Below are positions 7,241 to 15,960 of a stretch of DNA of 64,000 nucleotides, piece by piece. Within the stretch, counting starts at the first letter, position 1. Every line of letters begins with the position of its first letter. The translations under genes and the position numbers were made by a program. A model generated the notes under the pieces. That model was not told the origin of the DNA. It did not search any database and was given only the letters and a program-made list of their open reading frames with translations. The stretch comes from Streptomyces sp. MJM8645 (GTDB lineage: Bacteria; Actinomycetota; Actinomycetes; Streptomycetales; Streptomycetaceae). The stretch is from positions 5,276,501 to 5,340,500 of the forward strand of contig NZ_LJJF01000001.1 in the NCBI RefSeq assembly GCF_001625365.1. The letters run 5' to 3'.

Positions 7241-7474
7241 GTGGACAAGAGGAACGCTTTGCGAGCCGGCGCGGTCTCCGCAACGGTCACGCTGATGATG
7301 CTGCTGTCGTCGCCCGCCATGGCCCTCACCAGGGACGACGGCGACGACCCGGGTCCTGGCCTGAGCGTCGGCCAGACCATCGGCCTGTACGTGCTGATCC
7401 CGATCGCCGCCTTCGTGATCATCGCCGCCCTCGCGGGCCTGCCGTACGGCAAGGGCAAGGGCAAGAAGAAGTAA
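7241..7474 (+). CDS. Small secreted or membrane protein
   Basis: A 77-residue protein from a GTG. Residues 5-28 form a signal-like hydrophobic segment ending in SSPAMALT, a plausible signal peptidase site after AMA. A short acidic Asp/Gly stretch follows (RDDGDDPGPG), then one transmembrane helix (IGLYVLIPIAAFVIIAALAG), then a basic GKGKGKKK tail that should lie inside the cell. The layout is an acidic external loop anchored by one helix. Such small proteins are common next to malQ/pepN in streptomycetes, but I know no function. A strong bidirectional hairpin follows at 7506-7537. Confidence 0.7.
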   Translation: MDKRNALRAGAVSATVTLMMLLSSPAMALTRDDGDDPGPGLSVGQTIGLYVLIPIAAFVIIAALAGLPYGKGKGKKK

Positions 7475-7505
7475 CCACCGCGTCCACCAGGACCTGCACG
7501 ACCCC

Positions 7506-7537
7506 GAAGGGGCACCGGAGATCTCCGGTGCCCCTTC
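7506..7537. terminator. Bidirectional terminator
   Basis: A perfect palindrome with 14-base arms: GAAGGGGCACCGGA, then GATC, then the complementary arm. It lies between a plus-strand gene end at 7474 and the pepN stop at 7640 and can serve both. Confidence 0.85.
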
Positions 7538-7639
7538 AGGCGTTTCCAGCACCTTGACGGCGCCCGACGGCGCCCCAACGGAGCCCCGTCGGCGCCCGAA
7601 GGGACCCCGACCGGGGCCCCGACGGGCGCCCTCAGCAGG

Positions 7640-10231
7640 TCAGCGGCCGGCGCCCGCCGCCCGGTCGACCGCCTGGGCCTTGAGCGCGCGCTCGATCCCG
7701 GCCCGGGCCTCGACGACCTGGCGCCGCAGCGCCGGTGCCGGCTCGGCCTCGGTCAGCCACGCGTCGGTCGCGTCCACGGTGGCCTGCGTGACCTGCAGCG
7801 CCGGGTACAGCCCGCCGATGATCTGCTGCGAGATCTCGTGGCTGCGGGTCTCCCAGACCTCCTTGACGGCGGCGAAGTACTTGGCCGCGTACGGCGCGAG
7901 CAGCTCGCGCTGGTCGGACTGCTGGAAGCCCGCGATGGTCGCTTCCTGGACGTAGTTGGTGAGGGTGTCCGACTCGACGACGGCGGTCCAGGCCTCGGCC
8001 TTGGCCTCGGCGGTGGGCCGGGCGGCGCGGCAGGTGGCGGCGTGCTCCTGGCCGGCCGCGGTGTTGTCGCGGGCCAGCTCGGCCGTCACGGCGGCCTCGT
8101 CGGCGCGCCCGGTGGCGCAGAGCCGGGTGAGCAGGGTCCAGCGCAGCTCGGTGTCGACGGCGAGGCCCTTGATCTCGGTGGTGCCGTCGAGCAGGCCGGC
8201 GAGCAGGCCGAGCTGCCCGTCGGTGCGGGCGACGGAGGCGAGGGTGCGGGCCCAGGAGAGCTGGTGGTCGCTGCCGGGCTCGGCGGAGCGCAGGTGCTCC
8301 TCGGCGGCGTCTGCCCACTGGGCGAGGCCCTGCTCGCGCCAGTCGGGGTCGGTGTAGGCGTCGAGGGCGAGCCGGACCTGGCGCTGCACGGACTGCACGA
8401 CGCCGATGTCGCTCTCCCGCCCGATGCCGGAGAGGGCGAGCGCCAGGTAGTCGCGGGCGGCGAGTTCGCCGTCGCGGGTCATGTCCCAGGCGGAGGCCCA
8501 GCACAGGGCGCGCGGCAGCGACTCGGTGAAGCCGCCGAGGTGCTCGGTGACGACGGCCATCGAGTCCTCGTCGAGCCGGATCTTGGCGTAGGAGAGGTCG
8601 TCGTCGTTGAGCAGCACGACGGCCGGGCGGTGCCGGCCGACGAGCTCGGGCACCTCGGTGCGCGGGCCGTCGACGTCGAGCTCGATCCGGTCGGTGCGCA
8701 CCAGCGCGCCGTCGGCGAGCTCGTACAGGCCGATGGCGATGCGGTGCGGGCGCAGCACGGCCTCGCCCTTGGCGCCGGCGGGCAGCGCGGGGGCCTCCTG
8801 GAGGACGGCGAAGGACTCGATCTCGCCGTCGGTGTTCAGCGTGATGGCGGGCCGCAGCACGTTGATGCCGGCGGTCTCCAGCCAGGCCTGGGACCAGGTC
8901 CGCAGGTCGCGGCCGCTGGCCTCCTCCAGGGCCCCGAGCAGGTCGGCGAGCCGGGTGTTGCCCCAGGCGTGGCGCTTGAAGTAGGTCTGCACGCCCTGGA
9001 AGAAGGCGTCCTGGCCGACGTACGCCACCAGCTGCTTGAGCACCGAGGCGCCCTTGGCGTAGGTGATGCCGTCGAAGTTGACCTGGACGTCCTCCAGGTC
9101 GTTGATGTCCGCCATGATCGGGTGGGTGGAGGGCAGTTGGTCCTGCCGGTAGGCCCAGGTCTTCATCTGGTTGGCGAACGTGGTCCAGGAGTTCGGCCAC
9201 TTGGAGTCGGGGGCCTCGGCCTGGCAGACGGCCTCGGCGAAGGTGGCGAAGGACTCGTTGAGCCAGAGGTCGTTCCACCACTCCATGGTGACGAGGTCGC
9301 CGAACCACATGTGGGCGAGCTCGTGCAGGATCGTCGCCGCGCGGGCCTCGTAGGCGGCGTCGGTGACCTTGGAGCGGAACACGTACTGGTCGCGCAGGGT
9401 GACGGCGCCCGCGTTCTCCATCGCGCCGGCGTTGAACTCCGGGACGAACAGCTGGTCGTACTTGGCGAACGGGTAGGGGAAGTCGAACTTCTCCTGGAAG
9501 TAGTCGAAGCCCTGCTTGGTGACGGCGAAGATGTCCTCGGCGTCCAGGAACTCGCGCAGCGAGGGGCGGCAGTAGACGCCCAGCGGCACCTTCTGGTCGC
9601 CGTTCTCGTAGGTGTCGAAGACCCCGACGTACGGGCCGGCGACGAGCGCGGTGATGTAGGTGGAGATCCGGCCGGTGGGCTCGAACGTCCAGACCTGCGC
9701 GGCGCCCTCGCCGACCGGGGTCGGGGTGGGCGAGTTGGAGACCACGACCCAGCCGGTGGGGGCGGTCACGGTGAACGCGAACGCGGCTTTCAGGTCGGGC
9801 TGTTCGAAGGAGGCGAAGACGCGGCGGGCGTCCGGCACCTCGAACTGGGTGTACAGGTAGGTCTCGCCGTCGACCGGGTCGACGAACCGGTGCAGGCCCT
9901 CACCGGTGTTGGTGTAGGCGCAGTTGGCGACGACGCGCAGCTCGTTCTCGGCGGCCAGGTTCGGCAGCGGGATCCGGCTGTCGGCGAAGCTCTCCGGGTC
10001 GAGCGGGGCGCCGTTGAGGGTGATCTCCTCGACGCTCGGTGCGACGAGGTCGATGAACGTGTCCGCGCCGGGGGTCGTGGCCGTGAACCGGACCACGGTG
10101 GTGGACCGGAAGGTGCCTCCTTCGCGGGCCGAACTCAGGTCGAGCTCGATGTCGTACGCGTCCACGTGGAGGAGGTCGGCCCGGGTGCGGGCCTCCTCGC
10201 GGGTCAGGTTGGTGCCGGGCACTCGCTGCAC
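7640..10231 (-). CDS. pepN: Aminopeptidase N (M1 family)
   Basis: 863 residues beginning MQRVPGTNLTREEA, the usual streptomycete PepN start. It removes N-terminal amino acids from peptides and is a zinc metalloprotease of the cytosol, as no signal peptide is present. The substrate-anchoring GAMEN motif occurs in NAGAMENAGAVT. The zinc site is HELAHMWFGDLV with the third ligand Glu in WLNESFA. The N-terminal beta domain and the long ERAP1-like helical C-terminal domain are complete, so length and architecture are normal. Its transcript probably ends in the hairpin shared with the small membrane protein gene. Confidence 0.95.
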   Translation of the reverse strand: MQRVPGTNLTREEARTRADLLHVDAYDIELDLSSAREGGTFRSTTVVRFTATTPGADTFIDLVAPSVEEITLNGAPLDPESFADSRIPLPNLAAENELRVVANCAYTNTGEGLHRFVDPVDGETYLYTQFEVPDARRVFASFEQPDLKAAFAFTVTAPTGWVVVSNSPTPTPVGEGAAQVWTFEPTGRISTYITALVAGPYVGVFDTYENGDQKVPLGVYCRPSLREFLDAEDIFAVTKQGFDYFQEKFDFPYPFAKYDQLFVPEFNAGAMENAGAVTLRDQYVFRSKVTDAAYEARAATILHELAHMWFGDLVTMEWWNDLWLNESFATFAEAVCQAEAPDSKWPNSWTTFANQMKTWAYRQDQLPSTHPIMADINDLEDVQVNFDGITYAKGASVLKQLVAYVGQDAFFQGVQTYFKRHAWGNTRLADLLGALEEASGRDLRTWSQAWLETAGINVLRPAITLNTDGEIESFAVLQEAPALPAGAKGEAVLRPHRIAIGLYELADGALVRTDRIELDVDGPRTEVPELVGRHRPAVVLLNDDDLSYAKIRLDEDSMAVVTEHLGGFTESLPRALCWASAWDMTRDGELAARDYLALALSGIGRESDIGVVQSVQRQVRLALDAYTDPDWREQGLAQWADAAEEHLRSAEPGSDHQLSWARTLASVARTDGQLGLLAGLLDGTTEIKGLAVDTELRWTLLTRLCATGRADEAAVTAELARDNTAAGQEHAATCRAARPTAEAKAEAWTAVVESDTLTNYVQEATIAGFQQSDQRELLAPYAAKYFAAVKEVWETRSHEISQQIIGGLYPALQVTQATVDATDAWLTEAEPAPALRRQVVEARAGIERALKAQAVDRAAGAGR

Positions 10232-10297
10232 TCCTTCGTCAGGCTGATGGGGCGAATCCTCCCATGACCCAACGGACGGGCTCCCGGAATAATCACA

Positions 10298-10338
10298 GGC
10301 GGGGCGGGTCCGGACAGATCGCCCGTTCCCGCCCCGCC
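10298..10338 (-). terminator. Hairpin after the PQQ-propeller gene
   Basis: An 11-bp inverted repeat, GGCGGGGCGGG at 10298-10308 and CCCGCCCCGCC at 10328-10338, lies between the stop of the propeller gene (10388) and pepN. Confidence 0.6.
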
Positions 10339-10387
10339 AGGACGGGCCCCGAGGGCCCGCGTTCGAGGAGTGCTCAGCCCCCCGCCG

Positions 10388-12223
10388 TCACTTCTTCCAC
10401 TTGGTCAGCGGCGCGTCGGAGCTGCCGCGGCGGAAGGCGTAGACCGCGCTGCCGTCGTTGGAGAGGACGTACTCGGACATGCTCATCCCGATGTCCAGGC
10501 CGTTGGGCATGGCCATGGTGCCGAGGTCGGTCATCGAGCCGTCGGCCGGCGAGAGCGTCACCAGCCGGGCGGGCTTGTTGTAGCCCTGGCTGACGATGGC
10601 GCGGACCTTGCCGTCCTTGTCGGTGCCGGACACCAGCCGGATGTCCTGGCTGGACGTGGCGCTGGCGGCGGACCAGATCCGCTTGCCGGTGGTCAGGTCG
10701 TACGCGTTGACGGCCGACTTGGCGCCGGTGATCTGGGCGTACAGGGTGGTGCCGCTGACCACGTTCTGGGTGTAGGCGTCGGACTGGCCGGACAGCCGCA
10801 GGCTGTCCGCGCCGGGCTCCTTGACCGACATCTGGTTGCCGGGCTTGTTGCTCTTGTCGAACGGCAGGATGTAGTCGCCGTTGGGGCCGCTGCTCATCAG
10901 CAGCACCAGCGGCTGGTCCTGGACGACCTTGTCGATCCGCTCGATGCTGCCGGTGAGGGTGATCGGCGTGCTGGCGGCCTTGCCGCTGTCGGCGTCCACG
11001 ACGACCAGCTGCGACTTCGGGCCGGAGCCGCCGTAGCAGCGGTCGCTGACCGCGATCTGGCTGCCGGCCGCGCGGCCGTAGAGGCTGCAGTCCTTGTCGC
11101 GCGGCTGGAACTGCCAGGCCGCCGAGCCGGTGTCGATGTTCAGGCCGCCGACCACGTTGCCGCCGATGGCGACCACCTTGTCGGTGACGCTGAGCGTCGG
11201 CGAGGACATCCGGTCGGTGGAGACCTTGACGCTCCAGAGCAGCTTGCCCTGGCTGACGTCGACGGCGCCGATGGTGGAGCAGTCGCTGTCACCGGTGTTG
11301 AAGGAGACGGCGGCGATGTTCTTCGAGTTGGTCGAGTAGGAGGCGGTGCACACCTCCTTGCTGCCGGCCGGGACCGGGATGTTCCAGGCCTCCTTGCCGT
11401 CGGAGGTGTTGTACGCCCGGATGCCGGTGCTGTCGGCGCGCACCGCGACCTTGTCGCTGCCCCAGATGCCGAGCAGCTGCGAGCCGCTGTCCCCGGTGGC
11501 GGCCTTGGGGGCGTTCCAGGCGATGTTGTACCCGGCCCCGCCGGTGTTGCCGCCGGTGCTGCTGCCGGTGGTGCCGTCGGCGGTCGGGGCGTTGGTGACG
11601 GTGCCTCCGGAGGTGGTGGTGCCGCCGGAGGTGGCGTTCGGCGTGGGGTCGGGGTCGTTGCCCTTGAGGAGCACGACCAGCCCGGCGACGATGGCGATCG
11701 CCAGGACGCCGCCGATGATCCCGCCCCACAGCATCACGGGGTTGCGCTGCTTGGGCGCGGGGGGCACCGGCGCGCCCGGGTAGTACCCGGGCTGCTGCTG
11801 CGGGTATCCGTAGCCGGCGCCGTAGGCCTGCCCGCCGTCCGGCGCGCCGTAGGCGCCACCGGGCATCGGGTCGTACGGGCCGACCGGCGCACCGGCCGGC
11901 GGCGGCGGAGCCTGGCTGGGGAAGGCGGCCGCGGTCGGCGCGTACGGCTGGTAGCCGGCACCGGCACCGGCACCGGCACCGGCACCGGCGGCGGGCGGCT
12001 GCGCGGGCGGAGCCGGCGGCTGGGCCGGCGGCGGTCCGGCGGGCGAGGCCGGGCGCGGGATAGCCGCGCCGTCGAGCTGTGTCATCTGGTCCGCCACGGC
12101 GGCCGGGTCCACACCGCCGGGCGGGCGCCCGAACGAGACGCCCCGATTGTCCTGCGGGCTGCTGCCCGACGCTTCGCCTGCCCCCGGCGTAGGGTGATCC
12201 CCTGCCATCTGATTCCCCGTCAT
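10388..12223 (-). CDS. Membrane-anchored PQQ-like beta-propeller protein
   Basis: 611 residues from the ATG at 12223. An ATG at 12208 has a better spaced GGGGA and is the main alternative. The N-terminal ~170 residues are a disordered Pro/Gly/Tyr-rich cytoplasmic segment that includes an Ala-Gly run. Next is one transmembrane helix (MLWGGIIGGVLAIAIVAGLV), a Thr/Gly/Ser linker and an external eight-bladed propeller with repeated NAYDLTTGKRIWS-like blades (VDVSQGKLLW, LNIDTGSAAW, VVDADSGKAA). Such propellers often form scaffolds or sensor domains; no catalytic residues point to PQQ dehydrogenase activity. The gene is divergent from the ROK regulator. Confidence 0.75.
   Translation of the reverse strand: MTGNQMAGDHPTPGAGEASGSSPQDNRGVSFGRPPGGVDPAAVADQMTQLDGAAIPRPASPAGPPPAQPPAPPAQPPAAGAGAGAGAGAGYQPYAPTAAAFPSQAPPPPAGAPVGPYDPMPGGAYGAPDGGQAYGAGYGYPQQQPGYYPGAPVPPAPKQRNPVMLWGGIIGGVLAIAIVAGLVVLLKGNDPDPTPNATSGGTTTSGGTVTNAPTADGTTGSSTGGNTGGAGYNIAWNAPKAATGDSGSQLLGIWGSDKVAVRADSTGIRAYNTSDGKEAWNIPVPAGSKEVCTASYSTNSKNIAAVSFNTGDSDCSTIGAVDVSQGKLLWSVKVSTDRMSSPTLSVTDKVVAIGGNVVGGLNIDTGSAAWQFQPRDKDCSLYGRAAGSQIAVSDRCYGGSGPKSQLVVVDADSGKAASTPITLTGSIERIDKVVQDQPLVLLMSSGPNGDYILPFDKSNKPGNQMSVKEPGADSLRLSGQSDAYTQNVVSGTTLYAQITGAKSAVNAYDLTTGKRIWSAASATSSQDIRLVSGTDKDGKVRAIVSQGYNKPARLVTLSPADGSMTDLGTMAMPNGLDIGMSMSEYVLSNDGSAVYAFRRGSSDAPLTKWKK
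11953..11993. repeat. GGCACC hexamer tandem repeat
   Basis: At least five consecutive GGCACC/CCGGCA units within the propeller gene encode the alternating Gly-Ala run in its disordered N-terminal segment. This is a likely site of slippage length variation. Confidence 0.8.
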
Positions 12224-12491
12224 TCCTGGAAGCGTCCCCCTGCCGATACCGCCCCGCGGTCCGGGGGGACGCGTGAGATAGGGCACCATGCTAGTGGCGA
12301 GTGTTTTTCGGTCGAACCCAGGACTCCGCAGGCCCGTTTCCGTCCGTTCCCCCGCGGCTTCCGGGCCCGCCGCCACCGGCCCCCGTCGTACCGCCCAGGT
12401 CCGATCCGCGCCGATCCACGGCACAGGCCCTACCCTTCAGGAGTTGAAGGGGACGTCCGGCGGAGGGGTCCCCGCCCTGGGAGGGTGGATC

Positions 12492-13670
12492 ATGTCGACG
12501 GACACACCGGGCTCGCAGTCGTCCTTGCACCGGGCGAACCTGGAGCGGGTGCTGCGCGCGGTGCGGACGGCCGGTTCGCTGACCCAGGCCGAGATCGCCC
12601 GCGGCACCGGCCTGTCCGCGGCCACCGTCTCCAACATCGTGCGGGAGTTGAAGGAGAGCGGCACCGTCGTGGTCGCCGACACCTCCTCCGGCGGCCGGCG
12701 GGCGCGCAGCGTCTCGCTCAGCGGGGACGCGGGCATCGTGGTGGGCATCGACTTCGGCCACACCCACCTGCGGGTCGCGGTCGGCAACCTCGCGCACCGG
12801 GTGCTCGCCGAGGAGAGCGCCCCGATCGACGTGGACGTCTCCGCCGCGCAGGGCTTCGACCGGGCCGAGGCGATGGTGGAACGGCTGCTCCGGCAGGCCG
12901 GGTTCCGCCCGGAGAAGGTGATCGGCGTCGGCCTCGGCGTGCCCGGCCCGATCGACGTGGAGACCGGCGCGCTGGGCTCCACCGCGATCCTGCCCGGCTG
13001 GACGGGCATCGCCCCGGGCCGGGAGCTGGCCGAGCGGCTCGGCATGCCGGTGCACGTGGACAACGACGCCAACCTGGGCGCGCTCGGCGAACTGGTCTGG
13101 GGGGCCGGGCGGGGGCTGAGCGACCTCGCGTACATCAAGGTCGCCAGCGGGGTCGGCGCCGGACTGGTGGTCAACGGCCAGATCTACCGCGGGCCGGGCG
13201 GCACCGCCGGTGAGATCGGGCACATCACCCTGGACGAGGCCGGGCCGGTCTGCCGCTGCGGCAACCGCGGCTGCCTGGAGACCTTCGTGGGCTCCCGCTA
13301 CCTGCTCTCCCTGCTGACCCCGACCCTCGGGCCGGACCTCACCCTGCCCCGGGTGGTCGAGCTGGCCCATCAGGGTGACCTCGGCTGCCGTCGGGTGATC
13401 GCCGACGCCGGCCGGCAGATCGGCACCGGCGTCGCCACCCTGTGCAACCTGCTCAACCCGCGCCGGGTGATCCTCGGTGGCGACCTCGCCGAGGCCGGTG
13501 AGCTGGTGCTCTCCCCGATCCGCGACTCGGTGGCCCGTTACGCCATCCCGAGCGCCGCCCGCCAGCTCTCGGTGGTCCCCGGCACGCTGGGCGGTCGGGC
13601 CGAGGTGCTCGGCGCGCTGGCGCTGGTGATGAGCGAGATGGGGGAGTCCGGGGCGCTGGGGCGCGGCTGA
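12492..13670 (+). CDS. rok7B7: ROK-family transcriptional regulator (Rok7B7-like)
   Basis: 392 residues from the ATG at 12492, with GGGAGG just upstream; the longer open frame upstream lacks a good start. The N-terminal winged helix is evident in SLTQAEIARGTGLSAATVSN, followed by a ROK domain with GIDFGHTHLRVAVGN (nucleotide-binding start), GVGLGVPGPID and the zinc-type signature CRCGNRGCLETF. In S. coelicolor the similar gene SCO6008 (Rok7B7) sits beside the xylose transporter genes xylFGH just before dxs and links carbon control to development and antibiotics. Here dxs follows directly and xylFGH are absent. The ortholog call rests on synteny from memory. Confidence 0.75.
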   Translation: MSTDTPGSQSSLHRANLERVLRAVRTAGSLTQAEIARGTGLSAATVSNIVRELKESGTVVVADTSSGGRRARSVSLSGDAGIVVGIDFGHTHLRVAVGNLAHRVLAEESAPIDVDVSAAQGFDRAEAMVERLLRQAGFRPEKVIGVGLGVPGPIDVETGALGSTAILPGWTGIAPGRELAERLGMPVHVDNDANLGALGELVWGAGRGLSDLAYIKVASGVGAGLVVNGQIYRGPGGTAGEIGHITLDEAGPVCRCGNRGCLETFVGSRYLLSLLTPTLGPDLTLPRVVELAHQGDLGCRRVIADAGRQIGTGVATLCNLLNPRRVILGGDLAEAGELVLSPIRDSVARYAIPSAARQLSVVPGTLGGRAEVLGALALVMSEMGESGALGRG

Positions 13671-13807
13671 GCCGCCGCGGCCCGGATCGCGCCCGAACAT
13701 TCATTCGTCAATCCAGGGTGACGCGCGACCCCCGGGCCGACCTCCGGGAATGGCGGTAACGGGTCGGTGGCACCGGCCGCGCCGCTCGGTGTCCGGCAAG
13801 CGGACAT

Positions 13808-13813
13808 TAGACT
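13808..13813 (+). promoter_or_regulatory. Possible dxs -10 element
   Basis: TAGACT matches the streptomycete -10 consensus and sits 103 bases before the dxs GTG. No convincing -35 was seen. Two copies of GGCACCGGCCGCG flank it, near 13768 and 13823. Confidence 0.35.
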
Positions 13814-13915
13814 CGACCGGTCGGCACCGGCCGCGACCGCCGGCCCGCCGCCAGACCGGGCAGCGACGCCCGTCGGACCGCCCGCGGTCCGCGAACACTG
13901 AACGAGGAGGAACGG

Positions 13916-15823
13916 GTGGCCCTGCTGACCCGCATTCGGGGACCGCGTGATCTCGACCGGCTCACGCCGGGACAGCTGGCCGCACTGGCCCAGGAGATCC
14001 GGACCTTCCTGGTGACCGAGGTCGCCAAGACGGGCGGCCACCTCGGCCCCAACCTCGGCGTGGTGGAGCTCACCATCGCGCTGCACCGGGTCTTCGACTC
14101 GCCGCGCGACCGCATCCTCTTCGACACCGGCCACCAGAGCTACGTCCACAAGCTGCTCACCGGCCGCCAGGACTTCTCGATGCTGCGGATGAAGGGCGGC
14201 CTGTCCGGCTACCCGTCCCGCGCCGAGTCCGAGCACGACGTGATCGAGAACTCGCACGCCTCCACCGTGCTCTCCTACGCCGACGGCCTGGCCAAGGCCA
14301 ACAAGATCCTCGGCAAGCCGGACCCGGTCGTCGCGGTCATCGGCGACGGCGCGCTCACCGGCGGCATGGCCTGGGAGGCGCTCAACAACATCGCCGACGC
14401 CAAGGACCGCCCGCTGGTCATCGTCGTCAACGACAACGAGCGCTCCTACTCGCCGACCATCGGCGGCCTGGCCAACCACCTCGCCACCCTGCGCACCACC
14501 CAGGGCTACGAGCGCTTCCTCTCCTGGGGCAAGGACGCGCTGCAGCGCACCCCGGTGGTCGGCCAGCAGCTGTTCGAGACGCTGCACGGCGCCAAGAAGG
14601 GCCTCAAGGACTTCATCGCCCCGCAGGGCATGTTCGAGGACCTCGGCATCAAGTACATCGGCCCGATCGACGGCCACGACCTGACCGCCCTGGAGTCCGC
14701 GCTGACCAAGGCGCGCGGCTTCGGCGGCCCGGTGATCGTGCACTGCCTCACCGAGAAGGGCCGCGGTTACCACGCCGCGGAGAACAACGACGAGGACCGC
14801 TTCCACGCGGTCGGCAAGATCCACCCGGAGACCGGTCTGCCGATCCAGAACGCCGGCGGCCGGAGCTGGACCTCGGTCTTCGCCGAGGAGATGGTCGCGC
14901 TCGGCCACGAGCGGGACGACATCGTCGGCATCACCGCCGCCATGCTCCACCCGGTCGGCCTCGCGCCCTTCGCCGAGGCCTTCCCGGACCGCATCTTCGA
15001 CGTCGGCATCGCCGAGCAGCACGCCGTCACCAGCGCCGCCGGCCTGGCCACCAACGGGCTGCACCCGGTCTTCGCGGTCTACGCGACCTTCCTGAACCGG
15101 GCCTTCGACCAGGTCCTGATGGACGTCGCCCTGCACAAGCTGGGCGTCACCTTCGTGCTCGACCGGGCCGGCGTCACCGGCGACGACGGCGCCTCGCACA
15201 ACGGCATGTGGGACATGTCGATGCTGCAGATCGTCCCGACCCTGCGGCTGGCCGCCCCGCGCGACGCCGACCAGGTCCGCGCCCAGCTGCGCGAGGCCGT
15301 CGAGGTCAAGGACGCCCCGACCGTGGTCCGCTACTCCAAGGGCACCGTGGGCCCGGCCGTCCCGGCGGTCGGCCGGATCGGCGGCATGGACGTGCTGCGC
15401 GCCGCCGAGGAGCCGGGCGGCACGCACCGCGCGGACGTGCTGGTCGTCTCGGTCGGCGCGATGGCCGCCACCAGCCTGGAGGTCGCGGACCTGCTGGCCG
15501 CCCAGGGCATCACCGCCACCGTGGTGGACCCGCGCTGGGTCAAGCCGGTGGACGCCGTCCTGCCGGGCCTGGCGGCCGAGCACCGGGTGGTCGTCACGAT
15601 CGAGGACAACGGCCGGGTGGGCGGTGTCGGCGCCGCGGTGGCGCAGGCGCTGCGCGACGCGGACGTGGATCTGCCGGTGCGCGACTTCGGGATTCCGCAG
15701 GAGTTCCTGGACCACGCGAGCCGGAACGAGATCCTGGCCGAGATCGGCCTGAACGCCCCGGACATCGCCCGAAAGGTGACGGCCCTGGTCGCCAGCCTGG
15801 ACGCGGCTCGGGTCGAGGCCTGA
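13916..15823 (+). CDS. dxs: 1-deoxy-D-xylulose-5-phosphate synthase
   Basis: 635 residues from a GTG at 13916 with the strong site GGAGGAA. The enzyme condenses pyruvate and glyceraldehyde 3-phosphate, using thiamine diphosphate, in the first step of the MEP isoprenoid pathway. The thiamine-binding motif GDGALTGGMAWEALNN, the N-terminal KTGGHLGPNLGVVELT and FDTGHQSYVHK blocks, and the transketolase-like GIAEQHAVTSAAGLA segment are all intact. The C-terminal domain is complete. Length is standard. No other MEP gene is adjacent. Confidence 0.96.
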   Translation: MALLTRIRGPRDLDRLTPGQLAALAQEIRTFLVTEVAKTGGHLGPNLGVVELTIALHRVFDSPRDRILFDTGHQSYVHKLLTGRQDFSMLRMKGGLSGYPSRAESEHDVIENSHASTVLSYADGLAKANKILGKPDPVVAVIGDGALTGGMAWEALNNIADAKDRPLVIVVNDNERSYSPTIGGLANHLATLRTTQGYERFLSWGKDALQRTPVVGQQLFETLHGAKKGLKDFIAPQGMFEDLGIKYIGPIDGHDLTALESALTKARGFGGPVIVHCLTEKGRGYHAAENNDEDRFHAVGKIHPETGLPIQNAGGRSWTSVFAEEMVALGHERDDIVGITAAMLHPVGLAPFAEAFPDRIFDVGIAEQHAVTSAAGLATNGLHPVFAVYATFLNRAFDQVLMDVALHKLGVTFVLDRAGVTGDDGASHNGMWDMSMLQIVPTLRLAAPRDADQVRAQLREAVEVKDAPTVVRYSKGTVGPAVPAVGRIGGMDVLRAAEEPGGTHRADVLVVSVGAMAATSLEVADLLAAQGITATVVDPRWVKPVDAVLPGLAAEHRVVVTIEDNGRVGGVGAAVAQALRDADVDLPVRDFGIPQEFLDHASRNEILAEIGLNAPDIARKVTALVASLDAARVEA

Positions 15824-15960
15824 GAACGGGCCCGGAACGCGTTCCACCGACGACTGTTCGTCGTAACTCCGTAACAGTTCGTCACGAAACAAGCTGACAA
15901 TCGCACCGAAAGGCGGGACCGGCGCCGCCCGCGCCGATCCCGCCCGGTAGGTTGTCATCC

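Noticed and set aside
4841..7578. Very long open frames on the strand opposite malQ
   Set aside because: High third-position GC makes antisense frames stay open. Their translations are Arg/Gly/Pro-rich without domains, while malQ has full GH77 motifs.
10388..12223. PQQ-dependent dehydrogenase
   Set aside because: Propeller blades are present but not the catalytic Asp/Ca2+ site or the disulfide pair of quinoprotein dehydrogenases.
7838..13213. Long plus-strand open frames over pepN and the propeller gene
   Set aside because: Composition is low-complexity Gly/Ala/Val/Asp with no motif. The minus-strand genes carry catalytic motifs.
13694..13707. SOS-like CGAACATTCATTCG upstream of dxs
   Set aside because: One mismatch in the core right half and no biological reason for dxs to be in the SOS regulon.
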